A DNA stretch of 64,000 nucleotides from NCBI RefSeq assembly GCF_001612905.1, contig NZ_BDBI01000016.1, positions 1 to 64,000 of the forward strand, in the 5' to 3' direction. The position numbers and the translations under genes were made by a program. Numbering within the stretch: position 1 is the stretch's first letter; each line of letters starts with the position of its first letter. The stretch comes from Nocardia ignorata NBRC 108230 (GTDB taxonomy: Bacteria > Actinomycetota > Actinomycetes > Mycobacteriales > Mycobacteriaceae). The notes under the pieces are model-generated. The model did no database searches and was not told the DNA's origin. It saw only the letters and a list, made by a program, of their open reading frames with translations. This document shows positions 36,734 to 44,109 of the stretch, in pieces.

Positions 36734-36766
36734 ATGTGTTGTTGTCCGTCGATCCGCCCCAGCTGA
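36734..36766 (+). CDS. Polycysteine leader peptide (upstream ORF) of metY
   Basis: A 10-codon ORF encodes MCCCPSIRPS and is preceded by a near-ideal CAGGAGG Shine-Dalgarno (36722-36728, 5 bp spacing). Three consecutive TGT codons follow the start. Polycysteine upstream ORFs that act as cysteine-responsive attenuators are described in mycobacteria; this one has the same look. It lies between the SAM-IV riboswitch and the metY start (31 bp after its stop). MetY can use sulfide and works beside cysteine synthesis, so a Cys signal makes sense. Translation is inferred, not shown. Confidence 0.7.
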   Translation: MCCCPSIRPS

Positions 36767-36797
36767 ACCCTGACGCACAACCCCTGGAGCATTGACC

Positions 36798-38114
36798 ATG
36801 ACCGACGCCGCCCTGCCCGAGAACTGGTCGTTCGAGACCAAGCAGATCCACGCGGGCCAGTCCCCCGACGCGACCACCAACGCGCGGGCACTGCCGATCT
36901 ACCAGACCACCTCCTACACCTTCCGCGACACCGAGCACGCCGCCGCGCTGTTCGGGCTCGCCGAACCGGGCAACATCTACACCCGGATCATGAACCCCAC
37001 CCAGGACGCGGTGGAGCAGCGAGTCGCCGCCCTCGAAGGCGGCGTCGCGGCGCTGCTGGTCGCCTCGGGCCAGGCGGCCGAGACCTACGCCATCCTGAAT
37101 CTGGCCGGCGCCGGTGACCACATCGTGTCCAGCCCGCACCTCTACGGCGGCACCTACAACCTCTTCCACTACTCGCTGCCCAAGCTCGGCATCGAGGTGT
37201 CGTTCGTCGAGGATCCCGACGACCTCGCGCAGTGGCAGGCCGCGATCCGCCCCAACACGAAGGCGTTCTACGGCGAGACCATCGCCAACCCGAGCAGCGC
37301 GGTGTTCGACATCCCCGGTATCGCCGGTGTCGCTCACGAGAACGGGCTGCCGCTGATCGTCGACAACACCGTCGCCACGCCGTACCTGATCCAGCCGCTC
37401 GCCCACGGCGCCGACATCGTCGTGCACTCGGCCACGAAGTACCTCGGCGGCCACGGCGCCGCGGTGGCGGGCGTGATCGTCGACGGCGGCACCTTCGACT
37501 GGACCGTGCGTGACGCCGAGGGCAACGCCCGGTTCCCCGGCTTCACCGAGCCCGATCCGAGCTACCACGGCGCGGTCTTCGCCGATCTCGGCGCACCGGC
37601 GTTCGCGCTCAAGGCGCGCGTGCAGCTGCTGCGCGACTTCGGCGCGGCGGTGTCACCGTTCAACGCCTTCCTCATCGCCCAGGGCATCGAGACGCTGAGC
37701 CTGCGGGTGGAACGGCACGTGAGCAACGCGGTCGAGGTGGCGAAGTTCGTCGCCGCGCAGCCCGGTGTCGACGCGGTGCACTACGCGGGACTCGAGTCCT
37801 CGCCCTGGCACGAGCGGGCCGAGCAGCTGGCGCCCAAGGGTGCGGGCGCGATCGTGTCGTTCGAGCTGGCAGGCGGTGTCGACGCGGGCAAGAAGTTCGT
37901 GGACGCGCTCAGCCTGCACAGCCATGTGGCTAACATCGGTGATGTGCGTTCTCTCGTGATCCACCCGGCGTCGACCACGCACTCGCAGTTGACACCGGAG
38001 GAGCAGCTGGCCGCCGGCGTCACTCCCGGCCTGGTCCGGCTCGCGGTGGGTATCGAGGGGATCGACGACATCCTGGCCGATCTGCGGGCCGGTTTCGCGG
38101 CGGCGACGACGTGA
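36798..38114 (+). CDS. metY: O-acetylhomoserine sulfhydrylase
   Basis: This 438-aa PLP enzyme makes homocysteine directly from O-acetylhomoserine and sulfide. The PLP Lys is Lys214 in [10 protein letters not shown]. Family segments [32 protein letters not shown] and [25 protein letters not shown] are present. The ATG at 36798 is preferred over a TTG two codons upstream; GGAG lies at 36786-36789. Its TGA overlaps the metX GTG, so both are co-translated. Control is by the upstream riboswitch and leader peptide. Confidence 0.95.
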   Translation: MTDAALPENWSFETKQIHAGQSPDATTNARALPIYQTTSYTFRDTEHAAALFGLAEPGNIYTRIMNPTQDAVEQRVAALEGGVAALLVASGQAAETYAILNLAGAGDHIVSSPHLYGGTYNLFHYSLPKLGIEVSFVEDPDDLAQWQAAIRPNTKAFYGETIANPSSAVFDIPGIAGVAHENGLPLIVDNTVATPYLIQPLAHGADIVVHSATKYLGGHGAAVAGVIVDGGTFDWTVRDAEGNARFPGFTEPDPSYHGAVFADLGAPAFALKARVQLLRDFGAAVSPFNAFLIAQGIETLSLRVERHVSNAVEVAKFVAAQPGVDAVHYAGLESSPWHERAEQLAPKGAGAIVSFELAGGVDAGKKFVDALSLHSHVANIGDVRSLVIHPASTTHSQLTPEEQLAAGVTPGLVRLAVGIEGIDDILADLRAGFAAATT

Positions 38115-39256
38115 CTGTGAGCACCGAATCGCCGATCACCCGTCCCGGCACCGGGGTGGCCCTGCTGCCACCACCGGACGGGCGACTCGGCGTGGTCGCC
38201 ATCGGGGACGTGACGCTGGAGAACGGCGCCGTCGTCCCGGATGTGCGGCTGGCGGTGCAACGGTGGGGTGAGCTCTCCCCCACGCTCGACAACGTGGTGC
38301 TCGTCGAACACGCGCTCACCGGCGACTCCCATGTCGTCGGTGGGCCCGACGGGGCGCCCGGCTGGTGGGAGGGCATGGTCGGGCCCGGCGCGCCGATCGA
38401 CACCGACGAATGGTGTGTGATCGCCACCAATGTGCTCGGCGGCTGTAAGGGCAGCACGGGCCCGTCGTCCCTCGCACCCGACGGAAAGCCTTGGGGCGCA
38501 CGGTTTCCCTGGGTGACCATTCGCGATCAGGTGACCGCCGAGGCACAGTTGCTCGACCTGCTCGGCATCGAGCGGCTCGGTGCCGTCGTCGGCGGATCGA
38601 TGGGTGGCATGCGCGTGCTCGAGTGGATCATCGGGCATCCACAGCGGGTGTCGGCGGCACTGGTGCTCGCCGTCGGCGCACGCGCCACCGCCGACCAGAT
38701 CGGCACCCAGACCACCCAGATGGCCATCATCACCGCCGACCCGGACTGGCAGGACGGCAACTACCACGGCACCGGGCGCGCGCCGATGACGGGCATGGGC
38801 CTGGCCCGGCGCATCGCCCACCTCACCTACCGCACCGAGGGCGAGCTCGAGCACCGCTTCGCCAATCAGGCGCAGGGTGACGAGGACCCGTGGGCCGGCG
38901 GCCGGTACGCGGTGCAGAGCTATCTCGAGCACCAGGCCGACAAGCTCGGCCAGCGCTTCGATCCGGCCACCTATGTGCTGCTCAGCGAGGCCATGAACCG
39001 GCACGACGTGGGTCGCGGCCGCGGTGGCGTCGCCGCCGCGCTTGCCTCGACCCCGGTTCCGTGCGTGGTCGGCGGTGTCGACTCGGATCGTCTGTACCCC
39101 TTACACACTCAGGCCGAGTTGGCCGAAGGTCTGCCCGGCTGTGCCGGGTTGGAGATCGTACACTCCCGTGACGGGCACGACGGCTTCCTCACCGAGGCGG
39201 CGGCGGTATCCAAACTGCTCACCGAGACGATGCGATTGGCCCGCGAAAACCGCTGA
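38111..39256 (+). CDS. metX: Homoserine O-acetyltransferase
   Basis: The 381-aa alpha/beta-hydrolase-fold enzyme activates homoserine with acetyl-CoA, making the substrate of MetY. The nucleophile Ser163 lies in [34 protein letters not shown] and [14 protein letters not shown] segments are typical, and DGHDGFLTE carries the catalytic His. The GTG start at 38111 overlaps the metY stop by four bases (GTGA). Confidence 0.95.
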   Translation: MTVSTESPITRPGTGVALLPPPDGRLGVVAIGDVTLENGAVVPDVRLAVQRWGELSPTLDNVVLVEHALTGDSHVVGGPDGAPGWWEGMVGPGAPIDTDEWCVIATNVLGGCKGSTGPSSLAPDGKPWGARFPWVTIRDQVTAEAQLLDLLGIERLGAVVGGSMGGMRVLEWIIGHPQRVSAALVLAVGARATADQIGTQTTQMAIITADPDWQDGNYHGTGRAPMTGMGLARRIAHLTYRTEGELEHRFANQAQGDEDPWAGGRYAVQSYLEHQADKLGQRFDPATYVLLSEAMNRHDVGRGRGGVAAALASTPVPCVVGGVDSDRLYPLHTQAELAEGLPGCAGLEIVHSRDGHDGFLTEAAAVSKLLTETMRLARENR

Positions 39257-39262
39257 GCGCGT

Positions 39263-39898
39263 TCAGGACGCGGTGAGCAACGCGACGATCGATCGCACGT
39301 AGGCCTGTAGACGTTCGCGCGGGTATTCCTGCGGCGAGCTCACCGCCAGCCTGCCGAGCATCTCGGCGACGGTGAGCGTGGAGTTCGCCAGCAGTTCGGC
39401 ATCCATGCCCGACCAGCGCGGCGACAGCGAGATGCCCACGCGGACAAGCGATTGCGCCCGGTCGAGGATGTCGGCCCGGGAATCGCGCAGCGCGGCACGG
39501 TATTCGGCGGGCGCGCTGGCCGGGGTGGCGAGAATCAGTCGCCAGCGGGTCGGATTCGCCAGTGCCACATCGACGAACGCCTCGACCGTCGCCGAGGCGG
39601 CCGCCACCGGATCGACTCCGAGCAGGTCTTGCGGCAGGGTGTCGGCGATCTGCTCGAGCCCACGTTCACGTTCCCGCTCGAGCAGGGCCTCGACGAGTTC
39701 GGCACGGGTCTTGAACACCGTGTACAGCACCGGTTTTCCGACACCGGCCGCTTGGGCGACGGCTTCCATGCTCAGTTCGTGCAGTTCCACCCGGCCGAGC
39801 ACGGTGAACGCGGCGTCGAGCAGTTGCGCGCGGCGTTGTTCCGGCGGCAGGCGCGGGGCATAGCGGCGGCGCGGTCGTTGATCGCGCGTGGCGGTCAT
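39263..39898 (-). CDS. TetR-family regulator divergent from second DUF2236 gene
   Basis: The 211-aa regulator has an Arg-rich start (DQRPRRRYAPRLPPEQRRAQ). The helix-turn-helix is at about residues 26-70 (LLDAAFTVLGRVELHELSMEAVAQAAGVGKPVLYTVFKTRAELV). The C-terminal domain includes RWRLILATPASAPAEYRAALRDSRADIL. It is divergent from the DUF2236 gene at 40050 and probably represses it. Confidence 0.87.
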   Translation of the reverse strand: MTATRDQRPRRRYAPRLPPEQRRAQLLDAAFTVLGRVELHELSMEAVAQAAGVGKPVLYTVFKTRAELVEALLERERERGLEQIADTLPQDLLGVDPVAAASATVEAFVDVALANPTRWRLILATPASAPAEYRAALRDSRADILDRAQSLVRVGISLSPRWSGMDAELLANSTLTVAEMLGRLAVSSPQEYPRERLQAYVRSIVALLTAS

Positions 39899-39966
39899 CG
39901 GATCTCACCTGCCTCTCCGTCCGGACGACGATACCCCGCATGCCGGACACAGAAATCCTACGCAAC

Positions 39967-40009
39967 CGTTGTATTCGATACCAGCAATTGCTACGGTGGC
40001 GTTGTATTC
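39967..40009. promoter_or_regulatory. Direct repeats and palindrome between TetR and DUF2236 genes
   Basis: CGTTGTATTC occurs at 39967-39976 and again at 40000-40009, 33 bp apart. Between them is the perfect 10-bp palindrome AGCAATTGCT (39983-39992). They lie in the 151-bp divergent region and are plausible regulator sites. The second copy is 40 bp before the DUF2236 start. Confidence 0.45.
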
Positions 40010-40049
40010 ATTGCGAGGTTCGCCTCAGCTGTGCAAAGGAGCACGTGCC

Positions 40050-41009
40050 ATGGCCTTCGATCCGACCACCCTGCGCCGCGACGACTACGGATTCTTCGGG
40101 CCGGGCTCCCCCAGCTGGAAGGTCTGGGCGGCACCGACCGCGCTGATCGGTTTCCAGCGCGCGGTCACTCTCGAACACTTCGACCCGTTCCTGACCGCCG
40201 CCGTGGCCGACTCGCACGGCATCTACGACAATCCAGCCACCCGCCTCGATCACACCCTGGCGTACTTCCTGCTGGTCGCGGTGGGTGACGGGCGCACCGC
40301 CGTCCAGGCGGCCGAGCACCTGATGCGGGTGCACGCGCCGATGACGGGCATCGAACCGGTGAGCGGCAAGCGCTACAGCGCCAACAGCCCCGACTCCCAG
40401 CTGTGGATCCACATCACCGGCTGGCATTCGGTACTCAAGGCCTACGAGATGTACGGGCCGGGACCGCTGGGTCCCGCCGAGGAGGACCGCTACTGGGCCG
40501 AGTGCGCGGTCGCCGCCGAACTACAGACCTGCAAGCCGGCCGATGTGCCGCGCGATCGCGCCGAGGTCCGCGCCTATTTCGACCGGATGCGGCCGCGACT
40601 GTGTGTCACCGAGCGGGCCGTCGAGGGTATGCACTACCTGCTGTGGACGCCGCCGAGCAAGGGCTGGCACTTCGCGATCGGCAGCAGACTGCTCTCGCTG
40701 GCGAGCATCCCGAGCCTGCCGCGGTGGATGCGGACCCTCGGCCGGTTCGCCGTTCCGCCGGTGGTCGACCCGCTGGTACGGATCCCGGCGAAGGCGATCG
40801 CCTGGACCGGCGCGCGGCGCGACAACTGGGCGATGATCAAGGCCGCGCCGTATATCGCGCCGATGTCGGGCAAGATCCTGGCCGCGCATGCCGCGTCCGC
40901 GCCGCCGCGAACACTGACGACGATCACGCCGCAGCAAGCCAGGAAGCTCTACGCCAGCAAGGGTGACGCGAGCCTGTGGGCGGAGTCGCGCGTAAGCGAA
41001 ACTGCTTGA
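40050..41009 (+). CDS. DUF2236/MpaB-like oxygenase-family protein
   Basis: The 319-aa protein is of the same broad family as the one at 19971-20915. It has GSPSWKVWAAPTALIGFQRAVTLEHFDPFLTAAVADSHGI, then GRTAVQAAEHLMRVHAPMTGIEP, and SQLWIHITGWHSVLKAYEMYGPGPLGPAEEDRYWAE, with the conserved His residues of the family. AAAGGAG lies 8 bp before the ATG. Like the other copy it is divergent from a TetR gene. The substrate is unknown. Confidence 0.8.
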   Translation: MAFDPTTLRRDDYGFFGPGSPSWKVWAAPTALIGFQRAVTLEHFDPFLTAAVADSHGIYDNPATRLDHTLAYFLLVAVGDGRTAVQAAEHLMRVHAPMTGIEPVSGKRYSANSPDSQLWIHITGWHSVLKAYEMYGPGPLGPAEEDRYWAECAVAAELQTCKPADVPRDRAEVRAYFDRMRPRLCVTERAVEGMHYLLWTPPSKGWHFAIGSRLLSLASIPSLPRWMRTLGRFAVPPVVDPLVRIPAKAIAWTGARRDNWAMIKAAPYIAPMSGKILAAHAASAPPRTLTTITPQQARKLYASKGDASLWAESRVSETA

Positions 41010-41029
41010 CCAACAGGGTGATTCGATGA

Positions 41030-41404
41030 CTAGGCCGTGCGGCGCCTGGCGTCCTCGATGCGATTGATGTTCGTCTCGATCCATTCGCGCAGGGCCGTGA
41101 TCGGCTCGCGCAGGCTGGCGCCGAGATCGGTGAGGGCGTACTCGACGCGCGGCGGAACCGTCGGATACACGGTGCGTTCGACGAATCCGTCCGTCTCCAA
41201 CTGGCGCAGAGTCTGGGTGAGCATCTTCTGGGAGATGCCGTCGATGCGGCGGCGCAGATCGGTGTAGCGCAAGGTGCCCTCGGCGAGCGCGTCGACGATC
41301 AGCACGGTCCATTTCCCCGCGATGGTGTCGAGTACCTCGCGCGTCGGGCATTTCGCCGAGTACACGTCGGCCGGTAGTCCGCTGAGTTCGTGAATGGTGG
41401 CCAC
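41030..41404 (-). CDS. HxlR-family transcriptional regulator
   Basis: This 124-aa winged-helix regulator shows the HxlR signature: an N-terminal Cys (SAKCPTREVLDTIAGKWTVLIVDALAEGTLRYTDLRRRIDGISQKMLTQTLRQLETDGFV). The Cys near residue 19 is the redox-sensing position in several family members. It is divergent from a nitroreductase gene. A perfect inverted repeat in the shared promoter region at 41442-41465 is its likely binding site. Confidence 0.92.
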   Translation of the reverse strand: MATIHELSGLPADVYSAKCPTREVLDTIAGKWTVLIVDALAEGTLRYTDLRRRIDGISQKMLTQTLRQLETDGFVERTVYPTVPPRVEYALTDLGASLREPITALREWIETNINRIEDARRRTA

Positions 41405-41441
41405 CTGATCGAGCTTAACGCACTTTCAGGTGCCTACTTCC

Positions 41442-41465
41442 CTATCGGATGTAACTCTCCGATAG
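41442..41465. promoter_or_regulatory. Perfect 8-8-8 operator between hxlR and nitroreductase genes
   Basis: CTATCGGA (41442-41449) and TCCGATAG (41458-41465) form a perfect inverted repeat with an 8-base spacer. It ends 8 bp before the nitroreductase ATG and begins 38 bp from the regulator's start. Binding would block the nitroreductase gene directly. Confidence 0.7.
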
Positions 41466-41473
41466 TTAGAAAC

Positions 41474-42121
41474 ATGATCACGCAGACACTTTCGGTCACC
41501 GACGCCATCCGCACCCGCCGCACGGTTCGCCACTACCGGCCCGACCCGATCCCGCCCACCGTCCTCGACGAGCTGCTCGACATGGTCGTGGAGGCGCCGA
41601 GCGCATGGAACATGCAGGACCGGTCCATCGTCCTGGTACGCAGCGAACAGGGCCGACGAGCCCTGTCGGAGGCGGCATTCGGGCAGCCACAGCCGTTGGA
41701 GGCGCCCGCGGTACTGGTTTTCGTCGCCGACCCGCACGCTTGGCGTGGGGCCCAGTCCGATATCGCGGAGCGCGCCGTCGCCAATGGGGCATGGAACGAG
41801 GAGTTCCGGGCGATGTTCGACGGGCGCGCGGAGTACCACTCGCTGAGCGAGCGGGGTTTGCTGCGCGAGAACGCGGTGAAGAACGCGATGATCGCGGCCA
41901 CCTACGTCATGCTCGCCGCGACCGGGCTCGGCTTGGCGTCGGCGCCGATGAACGGGTGGGACGAGGCGGCGGTGAAACGCGCGATCGACATCGACCCGGA
42001 GTCGGACCTGGCGATCGCCGTGCTGGTGACGATCGGATACGGCGCCGGGACCCCGCCGCATCCCGGGCGCAGGCCGCGACCGCAGACGGTGTTCGCGGAG
42101 CGCTACCCGACGCTCAGCTGA
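41474..42121 (+). CDS. Nitroreductase-family flavoprotein
   Basis: This 215-aa FMN-dependent oxidoreductase opens VTDAIRTRRTVRHYRPDPIPPTVLDELLDMVVEAPSAWNMQDRSIVLV, the FMN-binding R-T-R-R and A-P-S-x-x-N motif of the family. It ends TIGYGAGTPPHPGRRP, also typical. Members reduce nitro compounds, quinones or other electrophiles. The HxlR neighbour suggests induction by reactive compounds. The end overlaps the convergent DUF3017 gene by 8 bp. Confidence 0.88.
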   Translation: MITQTLSVTDAIRTRRTVRHYRPDPIPPTVLDELLDMVVEAPSAWNMQDRSIVLVRSEQGRRALSEAAFGQPQPLEAPAVLVFVADPHAWRGAQSDIAERAVANGAWNEEFRAMFDGRAEYHSLSERGLLRENAVKNAMIAATYVMLAATGLGLASAPMNGWDEAAVKRAIDIDPESDLAIAVLVTIGYGAGTPPHPGRRPRPQTVFAERYPTLS

Positions 42122-42440
42122 CGCCGAGGGTGTTGATGGTGGCCGCGAGGAAGACGATGGCGCTGCCGAGGGCGGTGAGCCAGGCGACGTCGAAGGGCTT
42201 GCTGCGCACCGCGAGCAGGCCGACCTGCACGGTCGGCAGGCACAGCCGGAACGCGGCGGCCACCAGAGCCGCGCTGCCGAAGATGAGGGCGCCGCGTCGC
42301 CAGCGGTCCCAGGCGACGAAGGCGATCGCGATCACGATCAGCACGCTCACCACGGTCATCGGCAGGTGGCTGCGCAGGTACTGCTGCCACGCGCTCAGCC
42401 GCACGACGCGATGCTTGCCGGTGGTCTGCGCCTCGTTCAC
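42114..42440 (-). CDS. DUF3017 membrane protein
   Basis: This 108-aa protein has three hydrophobic segments: SHLPMTVVSVLIVIAIAFVAW, ALIFGSAALVAAAFRLCLP and WLTALGSAIVFLAATINTLGV. The WxRxG-like loop (DRWRRGALIFG) and the LPTVQVGLLAVRSKPFDVAWLTALG segment match actinobacterial DUF3017 proteins, which often sit next to folD. Here folD is absent and trmL is divergent. The GTG at 42440 is the chosen start. Function unknown. Confidence 0.75.
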   Translation of the reverse strand: MNEAQTTGKHRVVRLSAWQQYLRSHLPMTVVSVLIVIAIAFVAWDRWRRGALIFGSAALVAAAFRLCLPTVQVGLLAVRSKPFDVAWLTALGSAIVFLAATINTLGVS

Positions 42441-42501
42441 GATGCCGATTGTCGCAGTGCGGCGCGCTGTCCGCACACAGGGGCCCGCTACCCTGCTGCG
42501 G

Positions 42502-42966
42502 GTGTTCAATGTGATGTTCCATCAGCCGGTGATCCCGCCGAACACCGGTAACGCGATCCGGTTGGTCGCGGGCACCGGATGCACGCTGCACCTGATCGAG
42601 CCCCTCGGGTTCGATCTGTCGGAATCGAAACTGCGCCGCGCGGGGCTGGATTACCACGATCTGGCCTCGGTCACCGTGCACCCCGACCTGGAGACGGCCT
42701 GGGCCGCGATCGGACCGCAGCGGGTCTTCGCGTTCACCACCCAGGCCACCACCCGCTACACCGACATCGCCTACCAGCCCGGCGACATCCTGCTGTTCGG
42801 CACGGAACCGACGGGCCTGCCGCCGGAGGTTCTCACCGATCCGCACATCACCGACCAGGTGCGCGTCCCGATGCTGCCCGGCCGCCGCTCGATGAACCTG
42901 TCGAACACCGCCGCCGTCGCGGTGTACGAGGCGTGGCGGCAGCACGGATTCCCGGACGCGGTCTGA
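42502..42966 (+). CDS. trmL: tRNA (cytidine(34)-2'-O)-methyltransferase
   Basis: The 154-aa SPOUT methyltransferase opens VFNVMFHQPVIPPNTGNAIRLVAGTG. It has LHLIEPLGF, FTTQATTRYTDIAYQPGDILLFGTEPTGLP and the knot motif RVPMLPGRRSMNLSNTAAVAVYEAWRQ; this set identifies the TrmL/YibK subgroup. It uses S-adenosylmethionine to methylate the wobble-base ribose of certain leucine tRNAs. The GTG at 42502 gives the family N-terminus. Confidence 0.92.
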   Translation: MFNVMFHQPVIPPNTGNAIRLVAGTGCTLHLIEPLGFDLSESKLRRAGLDYHDLASVTVHPDLETAWAAIGPQRVFAFTTQATTRYTDIAYQPGDILLFGTEPTGLPPEVLTDPHITDQVRVPMLPGRRSMNLSNTAAVAVYEAWRQHGFPDAV

Positions 42967-43191
42967 TCAGTCGATCTCGAAGCGTTTGAAGCGGGACGTC
43001 GCGCCCGCGGTGAGACGGACGGTGGACTTGGGGACGCCGAAATGGTCGGCGAGCAGTTCGATGGCGGCCTTGTTGGCCTTGCCCTCGGTCGCGGGAGCGC
43101 GGACGTAGAGGGTGAGGGTGCCGTCGGCGGCGGTTTCGACCAGCGGGCCTTTACGGCTGTTCGGTTTGATCGTCGCCCGCACGGTGGGCAC
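42967..43191 (-). CDS. DUF167/YggU-family protein
   Basis: This 74-aa small protein shows the YggU fold: RATIKPNSRKGPLV, LTLYVRAPATEGKANKAAIELLADHFGVPKSTVRLTAGATSRFKRFEI. The A-P-x-x-G-K-A-N motif is diagnostic. Function unknown. The start used is the GTG at 43191, which lies inside the 3' end of the upstream DUF4349 gene (41-bp overlap in another frame). The end abuts the trmL stop. Confidence 0.82.
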   Translation of the reverse strand: MPTVRATIKPNSRKGPLVETAADGTLTLYVRAPATEGKANKAAIELLADHFGVPKSTVRLTAGATSRFKRFEID

Positions 43192-44065
43192 CGGGGGTCT
43201 CCTTCGCGGTGTGGGATCGAGGTTTCCGGCGGACAACGCGCAGGACTGCGTAGAGCACGCCGCCGAGCAGGGCGAACAGGCCCAGCCACGGCACCGCCTT
43301 GCCCGCGAAGACGACCGCGTCGCCGAGCCAGTCGACCAGCGAGTTCCAGCCGGAGACGATGCCGTCCCAGAACGAGTCGGGCTCGCCCGGCGCCTGCTTC
43401 TTCTCGGCGGTGAGGGTGATCGTGAGGGTCGACAGGGCCACCTGGTCGTCGAGGCTGCGTTTCTGGGCGGCGAGGCTGTCGAGTTCGCCCTGCCTGCTCG
43501 ACAGGGCCTCCTCGGCGGCGATCAGGTCGGCGGTGTTGTTCGCTCCCGCGATCAGCGCTTTCAGCCGGTCGACGGAGGCGCGCAGGGCATTGATGCGAGC
43601 GTCGAGGTCCTGCCACTGCATGGTGACGTCGTCGCGGTTGGTGCTGATCTCGGTGACCGTGCCCGCGTCGCCGAGGTCGGTGATGAAGGCGTCGGTCTTG
43701 TCGGCGGGCACGCGTACGCTCAGTACGGCGCGCGCGACCCGCTTGTCGGTGCCGGGCTGTTCGGTGCGGCTGTCGACGCGCCCGTTCAGCGCCGTCACCC
43801 GGTCGACGACGGTGCCCGCAGCGGCGATCGGGTCGTCGGCGGTGATGTCGACCGAGCCGGTGATCACCTCTTTACGGGTCGACGAATCCGACGGCGCGGG
43901 ACTCTCTTTCGACGGCGCGCCCTCCCGGAAGCCGGGTGCAACCGCGGGAGCGGACGCGTCGAGAGCCCCGGGTTCGGGACTTCGAACGCCTGCTTCATCG
44001 TCTCCGCACCCAACCAGGAACACCAGTCCGAGCAACGCGATCATCACCACGGCAAGCTTGCGCAT
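43151..44065 (-). CDS. DUF4349 lipoprotein
   Basis: The 304-aa exported lipoprotein has the lipobox FLVGC (Cys about 20) followed by a low-complexity linker. The DUF4349 domain includes ITGSVDITADDPIAAAGTVVDRVTALNGRVDSR and RVPADKTDAFITDLGDAGTVTEISTNRDDVT. It then runs through a coiled coil (LDARINALRASVDRLKALI...LSSRQGELDSLAAQKRSLDDQV) to a C-terminal membrane helix (VPWLGLFALLGGVLYAVLRVV) with a basic cytoplasmic tail. It is held in the membrane at both ends. Function unknown. Confidence 0.85.
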   Translation of the reverse strand: MRKLAVVMIALLGLVFLVGCGDDEAGVRSPEPGALDASAPAVAPGFREGAPSKESPAPSDSSTRKEVITGSVDITADDPIAAAGTVVDRVTALNGRVDSRTEQPGTDKRVARAVLSVRVPADKTDAFITDLGDAGTVTEISTNRDDVTMQWQDLDARINALRASVDRLKALIAGANNTADLIAAEEALSSRQGELDSLAAQKRSLDDQVALSTLTITLTAEKKQAPGEPDSFWDGIVSGWNSLVDWLGDAVVFAGKAVPWLGLFALLGGVLYAVLRVVRRKPRSHTAKETPGAHRAGDDQTEQP

Positions 44066-44109
44066 GGTCGCAGCGTAATGCGTTGTGGGCGCCGAACGGG
44101 GGCGAGTGC

